A stretch of DNA of 64,000 bases. Origin: Enoplosus armatus (lineage: Eukaryota; Chordata; Actinopteri; Centrarchiformes; Enoplosidae). Location of the stretch: assembly GCF_043641665.1 (NCBI RefSeq), contig NC_092183.1, positions 21,059,001 to 21,123,000 on the forward strand. Direction: 5' to 3'. The notes under the pieces were generated by a model. It did not search any database. It saw nothing but the letters and a program-made list of their open reading frames with translations, and was not told the DNA's origin. Position 1 is the stretch's first letter. Each line of letters begins with the position of its first letter. This document shows positions 63,512 through 64,000 of the stretch, in pieces. The position numbers and the translations under genes were made by a program.

Positions 63512-63861
63512 TATAAACCTGAGAGCAAGTGTGACATGAAGAGAAGAAATGATTCAGAGACTGCAATTTCAATGACTGTGTATTATCTTTGAATGCTTGA
63601 ATTTGGCCTCTAATTTAATTCCATGGAAGTGAAAAGATGTCTACTGGTGGTTGTCCTCCACCTCTCTAACACAGATCTTAAACCGAACACGAAACCTTGT
63701 ACTGCTCTTTAATTTCTTTCCCTTTTTGTTAGAAGGAGTCAGGTCTAGAATGAAAGTGAATATCAATGTAGAACAAGCACAGGAAAGACAACCTGTTTCA
63801 CTTCTTAGGTTCACACAACCAAGAGACTAAAACGGAGAAAAGTATAATAGCTCTGACATAC

Positions 63862-63950
63862 CTTAAAGTGAAAGAATAATCCAAAGCAAAAGTACGTCCT
63901 TTGAGGCCTGGCAGTGTTTCAGTACTGGTGAAGCTTGCTTATTTTGTTCT
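63862..63950 (-). other. Probable noncoding first exon of the CXADR-like gene
   Basis: On the minus strand a good donor (TTTAAG followed by GTATGTC) ends at 63862. It would pair with an acceptor (TTGCTCTCAG) whose exon starts at 63518, seven bases before the ATG at 63511. The 5' end near 63950 is a guess. Confidence 0.4.
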
Positions 63951-64000
63951 CAGGTGAAACTCAGCAGCAGTAACTATGGCCACACCCTCTCTGTCCATAG

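Noticed and set aside
1..64000. A bacterial-style defence, secretion or phage system, or a CRISPR array
   Set aside because: The window is spliced vertebrate DNA. Repeats are microsatellites and transposon remnants, not regularly spaced arrays.

Overview
The window is vertebrate nuclear DNA, almost certainly from a percomorph teleost. The genes are split into many short exons with GT-AG introns, the proteins match vertebrate families along their length, and the introns carry CA/TG/GA microsatellites and dispersed repeats that I recognise as widespread in spiny-rayed fish. There are no operons, CRISPR arrays, phage or bacterial features. Exon boundaries were read by hand from splice signals and checked by adding exon lengths: every junction in the four spliced genes keeps the reading frame.

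Layout, left to right. (1) cabin1, minus strand, 41-14111 for coding, 28 coding exons visible; the C-terminal part lies beyond the left edge. Its promoter region (about 14.8-15.1 kb) has five CCAAT/ATTGG boxes in under 80 bp. (2) nefl, plus strand, 16313-18474, four exons, 596 aa, with a TATA box and a CRE-like site upstream; it lies head-to-head with cabin1. (3) A gene-poor stretch of about 6 kb (18.7-24.9 kb). (4) dock5, plus strand, 24930-51631, 51 coding exons giving 1864 aa, complete, followed by a long 3' UTR to about 53.3 kb. The nefl-dock5 pair matches the human NEFL-DOCK5 neighbourhood. (5) A single-exon type 2 taste receptor-like GPCR, minus strand, 55900-56889. (6) A CXADR-like (CTX family) immunoglobulin membrane protein, minus strand, 59948-63511, seven coding exons, 366 aa, with a probable noncoding first exon near 63.9 kb.

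The genes do not form one pathway. cabin1 is a nuclear histone-chaperone/calcineurin-pathway protein, nefl a neuronal intermediate filament, dock5 a Rac exchange factor, tas2r a chemoreceptor and the CXADR-like gene a cell adhesion protein. Their proximity looks like ordinary chromosomal linkage.

I found no convincing new biological system. The points most worth checking are gene-structure oddities: a 123-nt stop-free, frame-preserving intron in dock5 (exitron-like), a GC-AG intron in dock5, opposite-facing repeat copies flanking dock5 exons 41-44 (possible circular RNA), a GA/TC microsatellite serving as the polypyrimidine tract of a cabin1 exon, and a foldback element inside the dock5 3' UTR.
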